A DNA stretch of 14,283 nt. It comes from an uncultured Aquabacterium sp. Its GTDB lineage: Bacteria; Pseudomonadota; Gammaproteobacteria; Burkholderiales; Burkholderiaceae_C. Shown one piece after another: positions 1 to 8,041 of the stretch. Position numbers and translations under genes: made by a program. Position 1 is the stretch's first letter; every line of letters starts with the position of its first letter. The notes under the pieces are model-generated. The model searched no databases, was not told the origin of the DNA, and was given only the letters and a program-made list of their open reading frames with translations. The stretch covers positions 1-14,283 of the forward strand of contig CALAKR010000165.1 of NCBI GenBank assembly GCA_937923225.1, read 5' to 3'.

Positions 1-601
1 GGGTCATGCTGATGTCGATGTGGCAGCCCTGGCCGGTGCGCTGCACTTGCCAGAGCGCGGCCAGCAAGGCCACGCAGGCCATGGAGCTGCCGCCGGCCAG
101 GTCACCCCACTGGATGTTGGACAGGGTGAGGCTGCCATCGGGCCCGCGCATCTGATCCAGCGCACCGGACATGGCCATGAAGTTCATGTCGTGGCCGGCC
201 TTCTGTGCCCAGGGGCCGGCCTGCCCGTAGCCGGTGATGGAGCACACCACCAGCTTGGGGTTCAGGGCCTTGAGGCTGTCGATGTCCAGGCCCATGGCCG
301 CCATCACGCCGGGGCGGAAACCCTCCACCAGCACGTCGGCATCCTGGATCCACACGCGCAGCCGGTCCTTGTCGGCCCGCTGCTTGAAGTCGATCGTGCG
401 GACATCCTTGCCCGGGTTCAGCGCCGCGTACAGCGGCGGCAGGCCCCGGGCCGGATCGCCCTCGGGCGGCTCGACCTTGATGACCGTGGCGCCCAGGTCG
501 GCCAGGATGCGCGTGGCGAAAGGCCCCGGCAGGTTGCGCGTGAGATCGACCACGCGCAGCCCCGCCAGGGGGCTCGCCGCAGAAGGCGTGACAGCGCTCA
601 T
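1..601 (-). CDS. CaiB/BaiF family III CoA-transferase, probably alpha-methylacyl-CoA racemase (partial, C-terminus outside window)
   Basis: About 200 N-terminal residues are present; the gene runs off the left edge. The start ATG at 601 is followed by the usual family opening (PLAGLRVVDLTR at about 11-22, then GPFATRILADLGATVIKVEP at 26-45). His137 (in AGHDMNF) and Asp167 (in WGDLAGGS) lie 30 residues apart, the same spacing as the His126/Asp156 acid-base pair of Mycobacterium tuberculosis alpha-methylacyl-CoA racemase. Family III transferases that move CoA between acids use the Asp but normally lack this GHD-type His, so racemase is the better call. Such enzymes interconvert (2R)- and (2S)-2-methylacyl-CoA so that acyl-CoA dehydrogenases can use both. 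The start lies 4 bases after the stop of the FadJ-like gene, without a clear Shine-Dalgarno sequence, so translational coupling is likely. The missing half prevents a firmer call, and a formyl- or succinyl-CoA transferase relative remains possible. Confidence 0.8.
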   Translation of the reverse strand, partial: MSAVTPSAASPLAGLRVVDLTRNLPGPFATRILADLGATVIKVEPPEGDPARGLPPLYAALNPGKDVRTIDFKQRADKDRLRVWIQDADVLVEGFRPGVMAAMGLDIDSLKALNPKLVVCSITGYGQAGPWAQKAGHDMNFMAMSGALDQMRGPDGSLTLSNIQWGDLAGGSSMACVALLAALWQVQRTGQGCHIDISMT

Positions 602-605
602 GCCT

Positions 606-2756
606 TTACACCGTGTCAGCGAAACGACCACCTTCGGCGGCCAGCTTCACCACGATGGCGGCCGGCTCGAAGCGCGAACCGTACTTGGCGGCCAGTTCAC
701 GCGCCCGCTCGACGAACTTCGCCGGGCCCACCGCGTTGATGAACTGCAGCGCGCCGCCCTGGTTGGGCGCGAAGCCCCAGCCGAAGATCGAGCCGATGTT
801 GGTGTCGGCCACCGAGCGCACCACCTTCTCCTCAAAGCAACGCGCGGCTTCGTTGGCCTGGGCGTAGAGCAGACGGTCCACGAGCTCCTGCTGCGCGGGC
901 TGCTCGGCCTTGGGCGGGTACACCTCCAGCAGACCGGGCCACAGGCTCTTTTCCTTGCCAGCGTAGTCATAGAAGCCCTGGTTGGCCTTCTTGCCGATGC
1001 GCTTGTGCTCGCCGCCCACCTTCTGCACCACGGCGAAGCCCGGGTGCACCGGCAGCGTGATGCCTTCGGCTTCCAGATCCTTGCGGGTGGTCTCGGCGAT
1101 GTAGAGCGACAGGCTCAGCGACACCTCATCCTGCAGTGCCAGCGGCGGCATCGGCATGCCGGCCTTCAGGCCGGCGACCTCGATGGAACGGGGGTGCACG
1201 CCCTCGCCCAGCATGGCCATGCCTTCCATGATGTAGGTCGTGAACACGCGGGAGGTGTAGAAGCCGCGCTTGTCGTTGACCACGATGGGCGTCTTGCCGA
1301 TCTGCAGCACGTAGTCGAAGCCACGGGCCAGGGTCTCGTCGCTGGTGTCCTTGCCGACGATGATCTCGACCAGGGGCATCTTGTCCACCGGCGAGAAGAA
1401 ATGCAGGCCGATGAAGTTCTGCGGGCGGCTGCTGGCCTGGGCCAGGCCGGTGATCGGCAGCGTGGACGTGTTGGAAGCGTACACGGCGCTGGCCGGGATC
1501 ACGGCCTCGGTCTGCTTGGTGCACTCGGCCTTGATGGCGCGGTCCTCAAACACGGCCTCGATCACCAGGTCGCAGCCTTCCAGGTCGGCGTAGCTGGTCG
1601 TGGTCTTGATGCGGGCCAGCAGCGCGTCACGCTTGTCCGGCGTGCTGCGGCCACGGGCCACGGCCTTGTCCAGCAGGCCCTGCGAGTAAGCCTTGCCCTT
1701 GTCGGCGTTCTCGATCGTGGTGTCCAGCAGCACGACGTCGATGCCCACCTTGGCGGACACGTAGGCGATGCCCGCGCCCATCATGCCGGCGCCCAGGATG
1801 CCCAGCTTCTTGACCTTGCTCTCGGCCGGGCCCTTGGGACGCGACTGGCCCTTCTTGATGGCGTTGAGCTGGTGCCACAGCGTGCCGATCATGTTCTTGC
1901 TGGTCTGCGAGACCACGCAGGCCGCGAAGTAGCGCGATTCCACCTGCGAAGCGGCGTCGAAATCCAGCAGGCAGCCTTCGAACAGGCAGCTCATGATGTG
2001 GGTGATGGCCGGGTAGTTGCCGTGCGCCTTGGCGTTAGCCATCGAAGGCGCAATCGCCAGCACCTGCACCACGGCCGGGCTCTTGCTGTCGCCACCGGGG
2101 ATGCGGAAGCCCTTGGTGTCCCACGGCGCGGCGGCCTTGGGATTGGCCTTGCACCAGGCACGGGCCTTCGCCAGCAACTCGTCGCGGTTGGCGGCCAGCT
2201 CGGTCACCAGGCCCATCTCCTTGGCCTTGGCGGCGGTGAGTTCCTTGCCCTGGGTGATCAGATCCATGGCTTTCTGGATGCCGATCAGGCGCGGCACGCG
2301 CTGGGTGCCGCCACCGCCGGGCAGCAGGCCCAGCTTCACTTCGGGCAGGCCCAGCTTGAGCTTCGGGTCGTCGATGGCGATGCGGGCGTGGCAGGCCAGC
2401 GCCAGCTCCAGGCCGCCGCCCAGGGCCGTGCCGTTGAGCGCGGCCACCACGGGCTTGCCGCTCTTTTCCATGCGGCGCAGCATGCCCTTGAGGTCTTCGC
2501 AGAGCTTGTAGGCCTCTTCGGCCGAGGTGATCTGCGTGAGTTGGTCGATGTCGGCGCCGACGATGAAGGTCGGCTTGCCCGAGGTGATCACCAGGCCCTT
2601 GAGGTTGGCGTCCGTTTCCAGCTGCTGCACCAGGCCGGCGAAGGGCTCGACCAGCGTCGGGTTGAGCACGTTCATCGCCCGGCCGGGCATGTCGATGGTG
2701 ACGAGGCCGATGCCGTCCGCATCGATGTCGAAGGTGAAGGCTTGTGCTTGTGTCAT
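606..2756 (-). CDS. FadJ-like bifunctional enoyl-CoA hydratase / 3-hydroxyacyl-CoA dehydrogenase
   Basis: 716 aa, close to FadJ (about 714) and FadB (about 729). The crotonase domain comes first (about 10-190). Its oxyanion-hole segment is IVGADI (65-70), and both catalytic glutamates are present: Glu117 in ALGGGLE and Glu139 in LGLPEVKLG, before PGGGGTQR. The NAD-binding 3-hydroxyacyl-CoA dehydrogenase domain follows (about 316-495), with the dinucleotide loop GAGMMG at 322-327, Asp345 at the end of the second strand, and catalytic His452 in [11 protein letters not shown]-terminal dehydrogenase domains (about 497-710) complete it. It catalyses hydration of 2-enoyl-CoA and NAD-dependent oxidation to 3-ketoacyl-CoA in the cytoplasm. 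The frame stays open upstream, but ATG 2756 is chosen because it begins the conserved part and has GAGGG seven bases before it. The gene starts 16 bases after the thiolase stop. The pair probably forms a trifunctional-type complex, as FadJ/FadI does. Confidence 0.93.
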   Translation of the reverse strand: MTQAQAFTFDIDADGIGLVTIDMPGRAMNVLNPTLVEPFAGLVQQLETDANLKGLVITSGKPTFIVGADIDQLTQITSAEEAYKLCEDLKGMLRRMEKSGKPVVAALNGTALGGGLELALACHARIAIDDPKLKLGLPEVKLGLLPGGGGTQRVPRLIGIQKAMDLITQGKELTAAKAKEMGLVTELAANRDELLAKARAWCKANPKAAAPWDTKGFRIPGGDSKSPAVVQVLAIAPSMANAKAHGNYPAITHIMSCLFEGCLLDFDAASQVESRYFAACVVSQTSKNMIGTLWHQLNAIKKGQSRPKGPAESKVKKLGILGAGMMGAGIAYVSAKVGIDVVLLDTTIENADKGKAYSQGLLDKAVARGRSTPDKRDALLARIKTTTSYADLEGCDLVIEAVFEDRAIKAECTKQTEAVIPASAVYASNTSTLPITGLAQASSRPQNFIGLHFFSPVDKMPLVEIIVGKDTSDETLARGFDYVLQIGKTPIVVNDKRGFYTSRVFTTYIMEGMAMLGEGVHPRSIEVAGLKAGMPMPPLALQDEVSLSLSLYIAETTRKDLEAEGITLPVHPGFAVVQKVGGEHKRIGKKANQGFYDYAGKEKSLWPGLLEVYPPKAEQPAQQELVDRLLYAQANEAARCFEEKVVRSVADTNIGSIFGWGFAPNQGGALQFINAVGPAKFVERARELAAKYGSRFEPAAIVVKLAAEGGRFADTV

Positions 2757-2763
2757 GTCGTGG

Positions 2764-2768
2764 CCCTC
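2764..2768 (-). promoter_or_regulatory. Shine-Dalgarno site that fixes the start of the FadJ-like gene
   Basis: On the minus strand GAGGG lies seven bases before ATG 2756, inside the short gap after the thiolase stop (2773-2775). It decides between this ATG and the longer open frame that runs back into the thiolase gene. Confidence 0.65.
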
Positions 2769-2772
2769 GGGA

Positions 2773-3978
2773 TCAGACGCGTTCGATGATGGTGGCGATG
2801 CCCATGCCGGCACCGATGCACAGGGTGGCCAGCGCGGTGGCCTTGCCGGAGCGCTCCAGCTCGTCCAGGGCCGTGCCCAGGATGATGGCGCCCGTGGCAC
2901 CCAGCGGGTGGCCCAGCGCGATCGCGCCGCCGTTGACGTTGACGCGGTCCAGCGGCACGTTCAGGTCACGCGCCGTCTTCATCGGCACGGTGGCGAAGGC
3001 TTCGTTGATCTCCCACAGGTCGATGTCGCCCGGGGTCATGCCCAGCTTGTTGAGCGCCTTGCGGCAGGCCGGCGTCGGGCCGGTCAGCATGATGGTGGGC
3101 TCGGAGCCGATCACCGAGCACATGCGCACCTTGGCACGAGGCTTGAGGCCCGCCTTGATGCCGGCTTCCTTGCTGCCCAGCAGGATCAGCGCGGCGCCGT
3201 CCACGATGCCCGACGAGTTGCCGGCGTGGTGGCTGTGGGTCACCTTCTCGATGGTGGTGTACTTGTCGAGCGCGGTGGCGTCGAAGCCCATGGTGCCCAT
3301 CATCTCGAACGAGGGCATCAGCTTGGCCAGCGTCTCGGGCGTGGTGCCGGCGCGCACGGTCTCGTCGCGGCCCAGCATCAGCAGGCCGTTCAGGTCCTTC
3401 ACGGGCACGATGGACTTGTCGAAGCGGCCTTCGGCCTGGGCCTGGGCCGCGCGGCGGTGCGATTCGCTGGCGTAGCTGTCCAGGTCATGGCGCGAGAAGC
3501 CTTCGAGCGAGGCGATCAGGTCGGCGCTGATGCCCTGGGGCACGAAGGCCGTGCCGCTGTTGATGCGCGGGTCCATCACCCAGGCGCCGCCGTCGCTGCC
3601 CATGGGCCAGCGGCTCATGGATTCGACGCCACCGGCCACGATCATGTGTTCCATGCCCGAGCCGATGCGTTGCGCGGCCTGGTTCACGGCCTCCAGGCCC
3701 GAAGCACAGAAGCGCGACAGCGTCACGCCGGCCACGCGCTGATCCCAGCCCGAATCGAGGATGGCGGTGCGGGCGATGTCGGCGCCCTGCTCGCCCACGG
3801 GCGTCACGCAGCCCAGCACCAGGTCGTCGACCAGCGAGGTGTCCAGGCTGTTGCGTTGCTGCAAGGCGCGCAGCAGCGTGCTCAGCAGCCACACGGGCGT
3901 GGCCTGGTGCAGGCTGCCGTCTTTCTTGCCCTTGCCGCGCGGCGTGCGCACGGCGTCAAAGATATAGGCTTCGGTCAT
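2773..3978 (-). CDS. Acetyl-CoA C-acyltransferase (3-ketoacyl-CoA thiolase)
   Basis: 401 aa, normal for the thiolase family (about 390-430). Nucleophile Cys91 lies in [12 protein letters not shown], the His motif is [16 protein letters not shown] with His357, and the second catalytic Cys387 is in LCIGAGMG near the C-terminus. These three residues define a working thiolase. It cleaves 3-ketoacyl-CoA with CoA to acetyl-CoA (or propionyl-CoA from 2-methyl substrates) and a shortened acyl-CoA. The start ATG 3978 has a strong Shine-Dalgarno sequence, AAGGAG at 3985-3990, six bases away. It precedes the FadJ-like gene by 16 bases, so the two are surely cotranscribed. It resembles FadA/FadI degradative thiolases more than a dedicated biosynthetic enzyme, but that distinction is inferred from neighbours rather than from a diagnostic residue. 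Confidence 0.93.
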   Translation of the reverse strand: MTEAYIFDAVRTPRGKGKKDGSLHQATPVWLLSTLLRALQQRNSLDTSLVDDLVLGCVTPVGEQGADIARTAILDSGWDQRVAGVTLSRFCASGLEAVNQAAQRIGSGMEHMIVAGGVESMSRWPMGSDGGAWVMDPRINSGTAFVPQGISADLIASLEGFSRHDLDSYASESHRRAAQAQAEGRFDKSIVPVKDLNGLLMLGRDETVRAGTTPETLAKLMPSFEMMGTMGFDATALDKYTTIEKVTHSHHAGNSSGIVDGAALILLGSKEAGIKAGLKPRAKVRMCSVIGSEPTIMLTGPTPACRKALNKLGMTPGDIDLWEINEAFATVPMKTARDLNVPLDRVNVNGGAIALGHPLGATGAIILGTALDELERSGKATALATLCIGAGMGIATIIERV

Positions 3979-3984
3979 GAAGAG

Positions 3985-3990
3985 CTCCTT
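3985..3990 (-). promoter_or_regulatory. Strong Shine-Dalgarno site of the thiolase gene
   Basis: AAGGAG on the minus strand, six bases before ATG 3978. It is the best ribosome-binding site of the left arm. It means that the thiolase is translated independently, despite lying after a 164-base untranslated gap that contains a hairpin. Confidence 0.7.
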
Positions 3991-4049
3991 GGCTCAATTG
4001 AATTCGTTGACGTGATCGGTGGTTCGGGCGGATGCGACCGCCCAGGCGA

Positions 4050-4124
4050 GCGGGGATGAGCCTGCGTTGAGAAGCGCAGCCGTACTGGGGTACGGCGAGC
4101 ATCGCCAACGCGGGATCGCCCCGC
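4050..4124. repeat. Long imperfect hairpin (REP/BIME-like element) between acyl-CoA dehydrogenase and thiolase genes
   Basis: Three nested pairs of arms can be read directly. The inner stem is GCCGTAC (4079-4085) with GTACGGC (4090-4096) around the loop TGGG. The middle stem is CCTGCGTTG (4061-4069) with CAACGCGGG (4106-4114), nine pairs with one G-T wobble. The outer stem is GCGGGG (4050-4055) with CCCCGC (4119-4124). Unpaired internal loops separate them. It lies in the 164-base gap 3979-4145 inside an otherwise compact minus-strand operon. From memory, similar sequences are scattered through Burkholderiales genomes. No second copy occurs in this window, so the repeat status itself is not shown here. 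There is no T-run on either side, so it is not a standard terminator. Confidence 0.65.
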
Positions 4125-4145
4125 GCAGCCGGCGGGCGCACCGCC

Positions 4146-5300
4146 TTACAGGAAACGCGATGCGAGTTCCTTCATGATTTCGTTGGTGCCGCCATAGATG
4201 CGCTGCACGCGCGAATCGGCCCACAGGCGGGCGATCGGGTATTCCTTCATGTAGCCGTAGCCACCGAAGAGCTGCAGGCATTCGTCGATCAGCTTGCACT
4301 GGTTGTCGGTCACCCAGTACTTGATCAGCGCGGCGCGGTCCACGCCCAGCTTGCCTTGCAGGTGCGACACCATGGCCGCATCGACCAGGGCGCGCGAGGC
4401 CAGCAGCAGGGCCTGGCATTCGGCCAGCTTGAAGCGCGTGTTCTGGAACTGGAAGATGGGCTTGCCGAAGGCCTTGCGCTCCTTCGTGTATTCCAGCGTG
4501 ACCTTCATGGCCAGCTCCATCGCGGCAATGCCGGCCAGCGCGACCAGCATGCGCTCCTGCGGCAGCTGCTCCATCAACTGGAAGAAGCCCATGCCTTCAT
4601 TGCCACCGATCAGGTTCGACGCGGGCACGACCACGTCGTCGAAGAACAGCTCGGAGGTGTCCTGCGCGTCCATGCCGATCTTGTCGAGGTTGCGGCCACG
4701 GCGGAAGCCCGGCGCTTCGTCGGTCTCGACCACGAACAGCGAGATGCCCTGGGCGCCCTTGTCCTTGTCGGTCTTGGCGACCACGATCACCAGGTTGGCC
4801 AGCTGGCCGTTGGTGATGAAAGTCTTGCTGCCGTTGATCTTGTAGGTGTCGCCTTCCTTGGCGGCCAGGGTGCGCACGCCCTGCAGGTCGGAGCCGGTGC
4901 CGGGTTCGGTCATGGCGATGGCGCCGACCAGCTCGCCCGTGGCCAGGCGCGGCAGCCAGCGCTTCTTCTGCTCTTCGGTGCCGTAATGGAAGATGTAGGG
5001 CGCGACGATGCCCGAATGCAGCGAGCCGCCGAAGCCTCCGATGCCGGCCTCGCCCTGGGCCAGCACCAGCGCGGCTTCGTGGCCGAAGTCGCCACCGCCG
5101 CCGCCGTACTGCTCAGGCGTCGAGGCGCACAGGAAGCCGTTGGCACCGGCATCGCGCCAGGCCTGGTGGTCCATCACGCCGGCGTGGCGCCAGGCTTCGT
5201 CCTTGGGGCCCCACTGTTCGGTCATGAAACGCTTGGCCGAGTCGAACACCATCTTGTGTTCGTCGGTCATCCAGGTGGCTTCGAAATTCTGAATCGGCAT
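4146..5300 (-). CDS. Acyl-CoA dehydrogenase, long-chain/branched-chain type
   Basis: 384 aa, typical of homotetrameric flavin acyl-CoA dehydrogenases. The N-terminal helical domain is at about 1-125. The middle beta domain begins with the FAD/substrate loop AIAMTEPGTGSDLQG (127-141) and contains INGSKTFITNG (155-165). The C-terminal helical domain ends IYGGTNEIMKEL. The catalytic base is probably Glu249 in LPQERM. The site used by medium-chain enzymes is Gly370 here (YGGT instead of YEGT). This arrangement and the PQER and YGGTNEIMKEL motifs recall mitochondrial long-chain acyl-CoA dehydrogenase, which also accepts methyl-branched acyl-CoAs. It catalyses the first oxidation step and passes electrons to electron-transfer flavoprotein. 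It is the first gene of the minus-strand operon. The start ATG 5300 has a purine-rich GAGAGAGA upstream. Met11 is a possible later start, with less support. Confidence 0.92.
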   Translation of the reverse strand: MPIQNFEATWMTDEHKMVFDSAKRFMTEQWGPKDEAWRHAGVMDHQAWRDAGANGFLCASTPEQYGGGGGDFGHEAALVLAQGEAGIGGFGGSLHSGIVAPYIFHYGTEEQKKRWLPRLATGELVGAIAMTEPGTGSDLQGVRTLAAKEGDTYKINGSKTFITNGQLANLVIVVAKTDKDKGAQGISLFVVETDEAPGFRRGRNLDKIGMDAQDTSELFFDDVVVPASNLIGGNEGMGFFQLMEQLPQERMLVALAGIAAMELAMKVTLEYTKERKAFGKPIFQFQNTRFKLAECQALLLASRALVDAAMVSHLQGKLGVDRAALIKYWVTDNQCKLIDECLQLFGGYGYMKEYPIARLWADSRVQRIYGGTNEIMKELASRFL

Positions 5301-5480
5301 GGGAATGTCTCTCTCGGTGATCCGTCACAAAAAACCTTGGCAAACACCCGCCGACCTAGGGAAACCACCGGGCGGTAATTTTCATTACCCACCGAATGGC
5401 GCCTGGGGTGGGAATCTTGGGCGACACCGGCAGCCGGTTTGTCGCCACTGATTCCTCTGTTGAACGCGTGTTGCGCAGCT

Positions 5481-5495
5481 TTGCCATGTTGGCAA
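5481..5495. promoter_or_regulatory. Inverted repeat TTGCCA-N3-TGGCAA, possible operator
   Basis: Six-base arms are separated by TGT. The repeat lies about 180 bases upstream of the minus-strand acyl-CoA dehydrogenase and 120 bases upstream of the TetR start. Its sequence is unlike the TTGACGT palindromes, so if it is an operator it belongs to another regulator. A short dyad like this can also occur by chance. Confidence 0.3.
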
Positions 5496-5533
5496 GAGGC
5501 GCCTGACTAAGCAAGCCAAAACGACGCAATCGG

Positions 5534-5559
5534 TTGACGTATACGTCATTTGGTAAGAT
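5534..5559 (+). promoter_or_regulatory. Operator palindrome TGACGTATACGTCA with extended -10 promoter of the TetR gene
   Basis: A perfect 14-base palindrome spans 5535-5548. Its 16-base version differs from the sites at 6782 and 8044 only in the central bases (TATA for TTAA) and the last base. Five bases later, TGGTAAGAT (5551-5559) fits an extended -10 element (TGn plus TAAGAT). The -35-like TTGACG at 5534-5539 is only 14 bases from this hexamer, too close for a normal pair. Transcription would begin near 5566, some 36 bases before the ATG. A protein bound to the palindrome would touch RNA polymerase, so autoregulation or control by the neighbouring MerR protein is likely. Confidence 0.6.
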
Positions 5560-5601
5560 CAATTTCCGTTCCGGAAAGACGCCTTGCCTCCTGCCCCGCC
5601 C

Positions 5602-6267
5602 ATGACCGAGCCCCACGCGCCCGGCGCCGACGCCAGCCACGAGTCCACCGATCCCAGCGCCAACGATGACCGCCGCGCCATCCTGGCCACCATGCGGCCG
5701 GACACGCTCAAGCGCATCGAGAAAGCCGTGCTGGAGCTGTTCTCCAGCCAGGATTTCCACGATGTGAGCCTGCTGGACGTGGCCAAGGCGGCCAACGTGT
5801 CGCTGCAGACCATCTACAAGTACTTCGGCAGCAAGGAAGTGCTGGTCTACGCCATGCTCGACGTGATGCTGGGCCGCCTGGCCGAACGCATGATCGACCA
5901 CCTGCAGGGCATCGACGACGCGCGCGAGCGCCTGCGCAAGACCTGCTGGGTCACGCTGGACTACATGGACAAGCACCCGGCCGTGATGATGCTGCTGTTC
6001 ACCGCGGTGCCCATCACGCGGCACCGCAACATCCGCATCTACGAAAGCCCCGACCTGATGGGCGCGTTCCTGAGCGTGTTCAAGGACGGGCAGCAGCGTG
6101 GCGTGCTCAACGACAAGGTGTCCAGCAAGGTGCTGCTGGACGTGTTCATGGGCATCGTGGGCCGCGTGGTGCTGATGCACATCGTGCGCGGTGAGCAGCG
6201 CTCGCTGATCGACCAATTCGACGAGCTGTTCGGCATCCTGTGGCGGGCGATGTCGATGCCCGACTGA
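5602..6267 (+). CDS. TetR/AcrR-family transcriptional regulator
   Basis: 221 aa from ATG 5602. A polar, probably disordered N-terminal stretch (1-30) precedes the TetR DNA-binding domain (about 34-80). The helix-turn-helix is SLLDVAKAANVSLQTIYKYF (56-75), followed by GSKE, the usual family signature. The rest is the helical ligand and dimer domain, which I cannot assign to a subfamily. It lies divergent from the minus-strand beta-oxidation operon and tail to tail with the MerR-family gene. An acyl-CoA-responsive repressor is the likely role, since TetR proteins (AtuR, PsrA, FadR of Bacillus) control comparable genes. Start choice is uncertain: TTG 5584 in the same frame has a weak GGA-type ribosome site five bases upstream, whereas ATG 5602 has none. 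ATG was chosen for codon preference. Confidence 0.88.
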   Translation: MTEPHAPGADASHESTDPSANDDRRAILATMRPDTLKRIEKAVLELFSSQDFHDVSLLDVAKAANVSLQTIYKYFGSKEVLVYAMLDVMLGRLAERMIDHLQGIDDARERLRKTCWVTLDYMDKHPAVMMLLFTAVPITRHRNIRIYESPDLMGAFLSVFKDGQQRGVLNDKVSSKVLLDVFMGIVGRVVLMHIVRGEQRSLIDQFDELFGILWRAMSMPD

Positions 6268-6278
6268 GACAAGCTCAG
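6264..6278. terminator. Weak inverted repeat spanning the two convergent stop codons
   Basis: CTGAG-ACAAG-CTCAG contains both stop codons of the converging TetR and MerR genes, which end 7 bases apart. The stem has only five pairs and no T-run, so a terminator role is possible but weak. The adjoining GACAAGC/GCTTTGTC can form an alternative bulged stem. Confidence 0.2.
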
Positions 6279-6727
6279 GCTTTGTCGCGCGCCTTGCCGC
6301 GCTTGGCGTCCAGCGCCTGCCGGCTCTGCTGGTTGATCAGGCGCAGCTCGTGCAGCGAGGTGTCGATCTCGGCACGCTTGGCCTCCAGGTCGCGGATGGC
6401 GGCGTCCGTGGTCTCGATCACGTAGGTGAGCTGCTGCACACGGCCTTCGCCGTGGTCCCCGTACATGTCCAGGTAGGCCTTGATCTCGGACAGCGGCATG
6501 CCCAGGTTCTTGGCACGCAGGATGCGCGCGAGCCGGGCTCGGTCGATCTTGGAATACACGCGCGTGCCGTTGAGCCGCCGAGGCATCAGCAGCCCCTTGG
6601 TTTCATAGAAACGCAAGGTGCGGGCAGACACATCGAAGGTCTCGCACATCTCGGCGATGCCCATCAGGGCGTCATCGCCCACGGTGTCGGTCAGGTCGGA
6701 ACGCGTGCTCTTGTCCATGCACGGCAT
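6275..6727 (-). CDS. MerR-family transcriptional regulator, LiuR-like
   Basis: 150 aa. The winged-helix MerR domain spans about 21-92: GIAEMCETFDVSARTLRFYE is the recognition helix-turn-helix, and TRVYSKIDRARLARILRAK continues into the wing and second helix pair. A long helix at about 95-140 (EGRVQQLTYVIETTDAAIRD and onward) forms the antiparallel dimer coiled coil. There is no metal-binding Cys pair and no large effector domain. The FDV.ARTLRFYE and LILRAK/LG..L.EI..YLD.Y patterns recall LiuR, the MerR regulator of leucine and isovalerate degradation in proteobacteria (from memory, not a search). It is divergent from the acyl-CoA dehydrogenase at 6847 with the palindrome at 6782-6797 between them, the usual layout for a regulator and its target. 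ATG 6727 has GGATGG close upstream; Met4 (6718) is an alternative. Confidence 0.88.
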   Translation of the reverse strand: MPCMDKSTRSDLTDTVGDDALMGIAEMCETFDVSARTLRFYETKGLLMPRRLNGTRVYSKIDRARLARILRAKNLGMPLSEIKAYLDMYGDHGEGRVQQLTYVIETTDAAIRDLEAKRAEIDTSLHELRLINQQSRQALDAKRGKARDKA

Positions 6728-6781
6728 TATCCATCCGCAGACTGTCTGTCATGACCGGGATTTTACTTATGCGTGACATCA

Positions 6782-6810
6782 TTGACGTTAACGTCAACAG
6801 TGGCTAGATT
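6782..6810 (+). promoter_or_regulatory. Operator TTGACGTTAACGTCAA overlapping a sigma70-type promoter
   Basis: A perfect 16-base palindrome at 6782-6797 contains the -35 hexamer TTGACG (6782-6787). Seventeen bases later lies TAGATT (6805-6810), a 4/6 match to the -10 consensus. The expected start of transcription is near 6817, about 30 bases before ATG 6847. On the minus strand the palindrome offers another TTGACG, with CATAAG 20 bases away. That long spacing is seen in MerR-regulated promoters and might serve the MerR gene, but the match is weak. Confidence 0.78.
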
Positions 6811-6846
6811 CGCGGGCATCGATCACACACAGTGGAACCGCCCCGG

Positions 6847-7983
6847 ATGAGCTACTTCAATGAGACCCACGCCATGGTGCGCGAGACCGCGCGGCGCTTC
6901 GTCGAGCAGGAGGTCAGGCCGCACATCGACGCGTGGGAAGAGGCGGGCGGCTTCCCGCGTGAGGTCTACAACAAGGCGGGCGCCCTGGGCCTGCTGGGCA
7001 TCGGCCACCCCGAGGCCCTGGGCGGCACCGGCGAGCACGACATCTTCATGAAGATCGCCGTGACGGAAGAGCTGATGCGCAGCACCTCCGGCGGTTTCGC
7101 AGCCAGCATCGGCTCGCTGGACATCGGCCTGCCGCCCGTGTGGCGCATGGGCTCGCCCGAGCTGCAAAAGCGCATCGTGCCGGCTGTGCTGGCAGGCGAG
7201 AAGATCGCCGCGCTGGCCATCACCGAACCCGGTGGCGGCTCCGACGTGGCCAACCTGCGCACCCGCGCCGTGCGCGATGGCGACCACTACGTCGTCAACG
7301 GCTCCAAGACCTTCATCACCTCGGGCACGCGGGCTGACTACGTGACCGTGGCCGTGCGCACCGGTGAGGCCGGCTACGCGGGCGTGTCGCTGCTGGTGAT
7401 CGAAAAGGGCACGCCGGGCTTCTCGGTCGGCCGCGATTTGAAGAAGATGGGCTGGTGGGCCTCGGACACGGCCGAGCTGTTCTTCAGCGACTGCCGCGTG
7501 CCGGTGGGCAACCTGATCGGGCCGGAGAACTCGGGCTTTTTGACCATCATGCTGAACTTCCAGACCGAGCGCCTGGCGCTGGCGGTGATGGCCTACATGA
7601 CGGCCCAGATCGCGCTGGAGGCCTGCCTGGATTACGTCAAGACCCGCGTCACCTTCGGGAAACCCTTGTCCAAACACCAGGTGATCCGGCACAAACTGGC
7701 CGAGATGGCCACCAAGGTCGAGATCGCCCGTGAATACACCCTGCACTGCGCGACCCGCATGGCGCGCGGCGAGCAGATTCTCAAGGAGGTGTCCATGGCC
7801 AAGAACTTCGCCACCGAAACCTCCGACGCTGTCACTTACGAAGCCGTGCAGATCTTCGGCGGCATGGGCTTCATGCGCGAATCGGTGGTCGAACGCCTGT
7901 ACCGCGACAACCGCATCCTCTCGATCGGCGGCGGCACGCACGAGATCATGAACGAGATCATCGCCAAGCAGCTGGACCTGTGA
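6847..7983 (+). CDS. Acyl-CoA dehydrogenase with its own operator-promoter
   Basis: 378 aa flavin acyl-CoA dehydrogenase. The FAD/substrate loop is ALAITEPGGGSDVANL (122-137), NGSKTFIT is at 151-158, and KKMGWWASDTAELFF at 199-213. The probable catalytic base is Glu241 in NFQTERL. The medium-chain site is Gly362 (IGGGTHEIM), so the active-site layout is that of isovaleryl-, citronellyl- and long-chain enzymes. It stands alone under one palindrome promoter, 99 bases ahead of the palindrome promoter of the atu-like operon. In the Pseudomonas atu cluster no dehydrogenase holds this place. It may act on a saturated or branched intermediate later in the pathway, or duplicate the AtuD step. ATG 6847 starts the conserved region; GTG 6832 in frame would add five residues with no better ribosome site. 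Confidence 0.92.
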   Translation: MSYFNETHAMVRETARRFVEQEVRPHIDAWEEAGGFPREVYNKAGALGLLGIGHPEALGGTGEHDIFMKIAVTEELMRSTSGGFAASIGSLDIGLPPVWRMGSPELQKRIVPAVLAGEKIAALAITEPGGGSDVANLRTRAVRDGDHYVVNGSKTFITSGTRADYVTVAVRTGEAGYAGVSLLVIEKGTPGFSVGRDLKKMGWWASDTAELFFSDCRVPVGNLIGPENSGFLTIMLNFQTERLALAVMAYMTAQIALEACLDYVKTRVTFGKPLSKHQVIRHKLAEMATKVEIAREYTLHCATRMARGEQILKEVSMAKNFATETSDAVTYEAVQIFGGMGFMRESVVERLYRDNRILSIGGGTHEIMNEIIAKQLDL

Positions 7984-8041
7984 GGCCCGCGCAGGCACAC
8001 GGTTCGCAGGATTACCTTTTCAAATAACCAAAACGACATTC

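Larger units (their letters stand above)
5301..5601. other. Divergent intergenic region between acyl-CoA dehydrogenase and TetR genes
   Basis: This 301-base stretch has no convincing gene. It holds the TGACGTATACGTCA palindrome and a candidate promoter for the TetR gene near its right end. It also holds an inverted repeat TTGCCA-TGT-TGGCAA at 5481-5495 and a small hairpin GGTAAT-TTTC-ATTACC at 5374-5389. The minus-strand operon must start transcription here, leaving a leader of up to about 250 bases. I could not find a good -35/-10 pair for it, either next to the palindrome or nearer the gene. Confidence 0.6.

Noticed and set aside
234..2789. Long plus-strand open frame opposite the FadJ-like gene
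   Set aside because: It is antisense to a clearly conserved enzyme and its product is a low-complexity Gly/His/Ala/Arg/Leu sequence, typical of the shadow frame of a GC-rich gene.
2757..2900. 48-codon N-terminal extension of the FadJ-like frame
   Set aside because: It overlaps the thiolase C-terminus in another frame and has unlike composition. ATG 2756 has a good ribosome site and begins the conserved domain.
3956..4141. Short minus-strand frame in the gap before the thiolase gene
   Set aside because: It consists mostly of the hairpin element and has no recognisable domain or clear ribosome site. Translated repeats of this sort are a common false annotation.
5584..5601. TTG start for the TetR gene
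   Set aside because: The weak GGA-type site five bases upstream makes it possible, but TTG is rare and the six added residues (PPAPP-rich) have no family support. It is kept only as an alternative.
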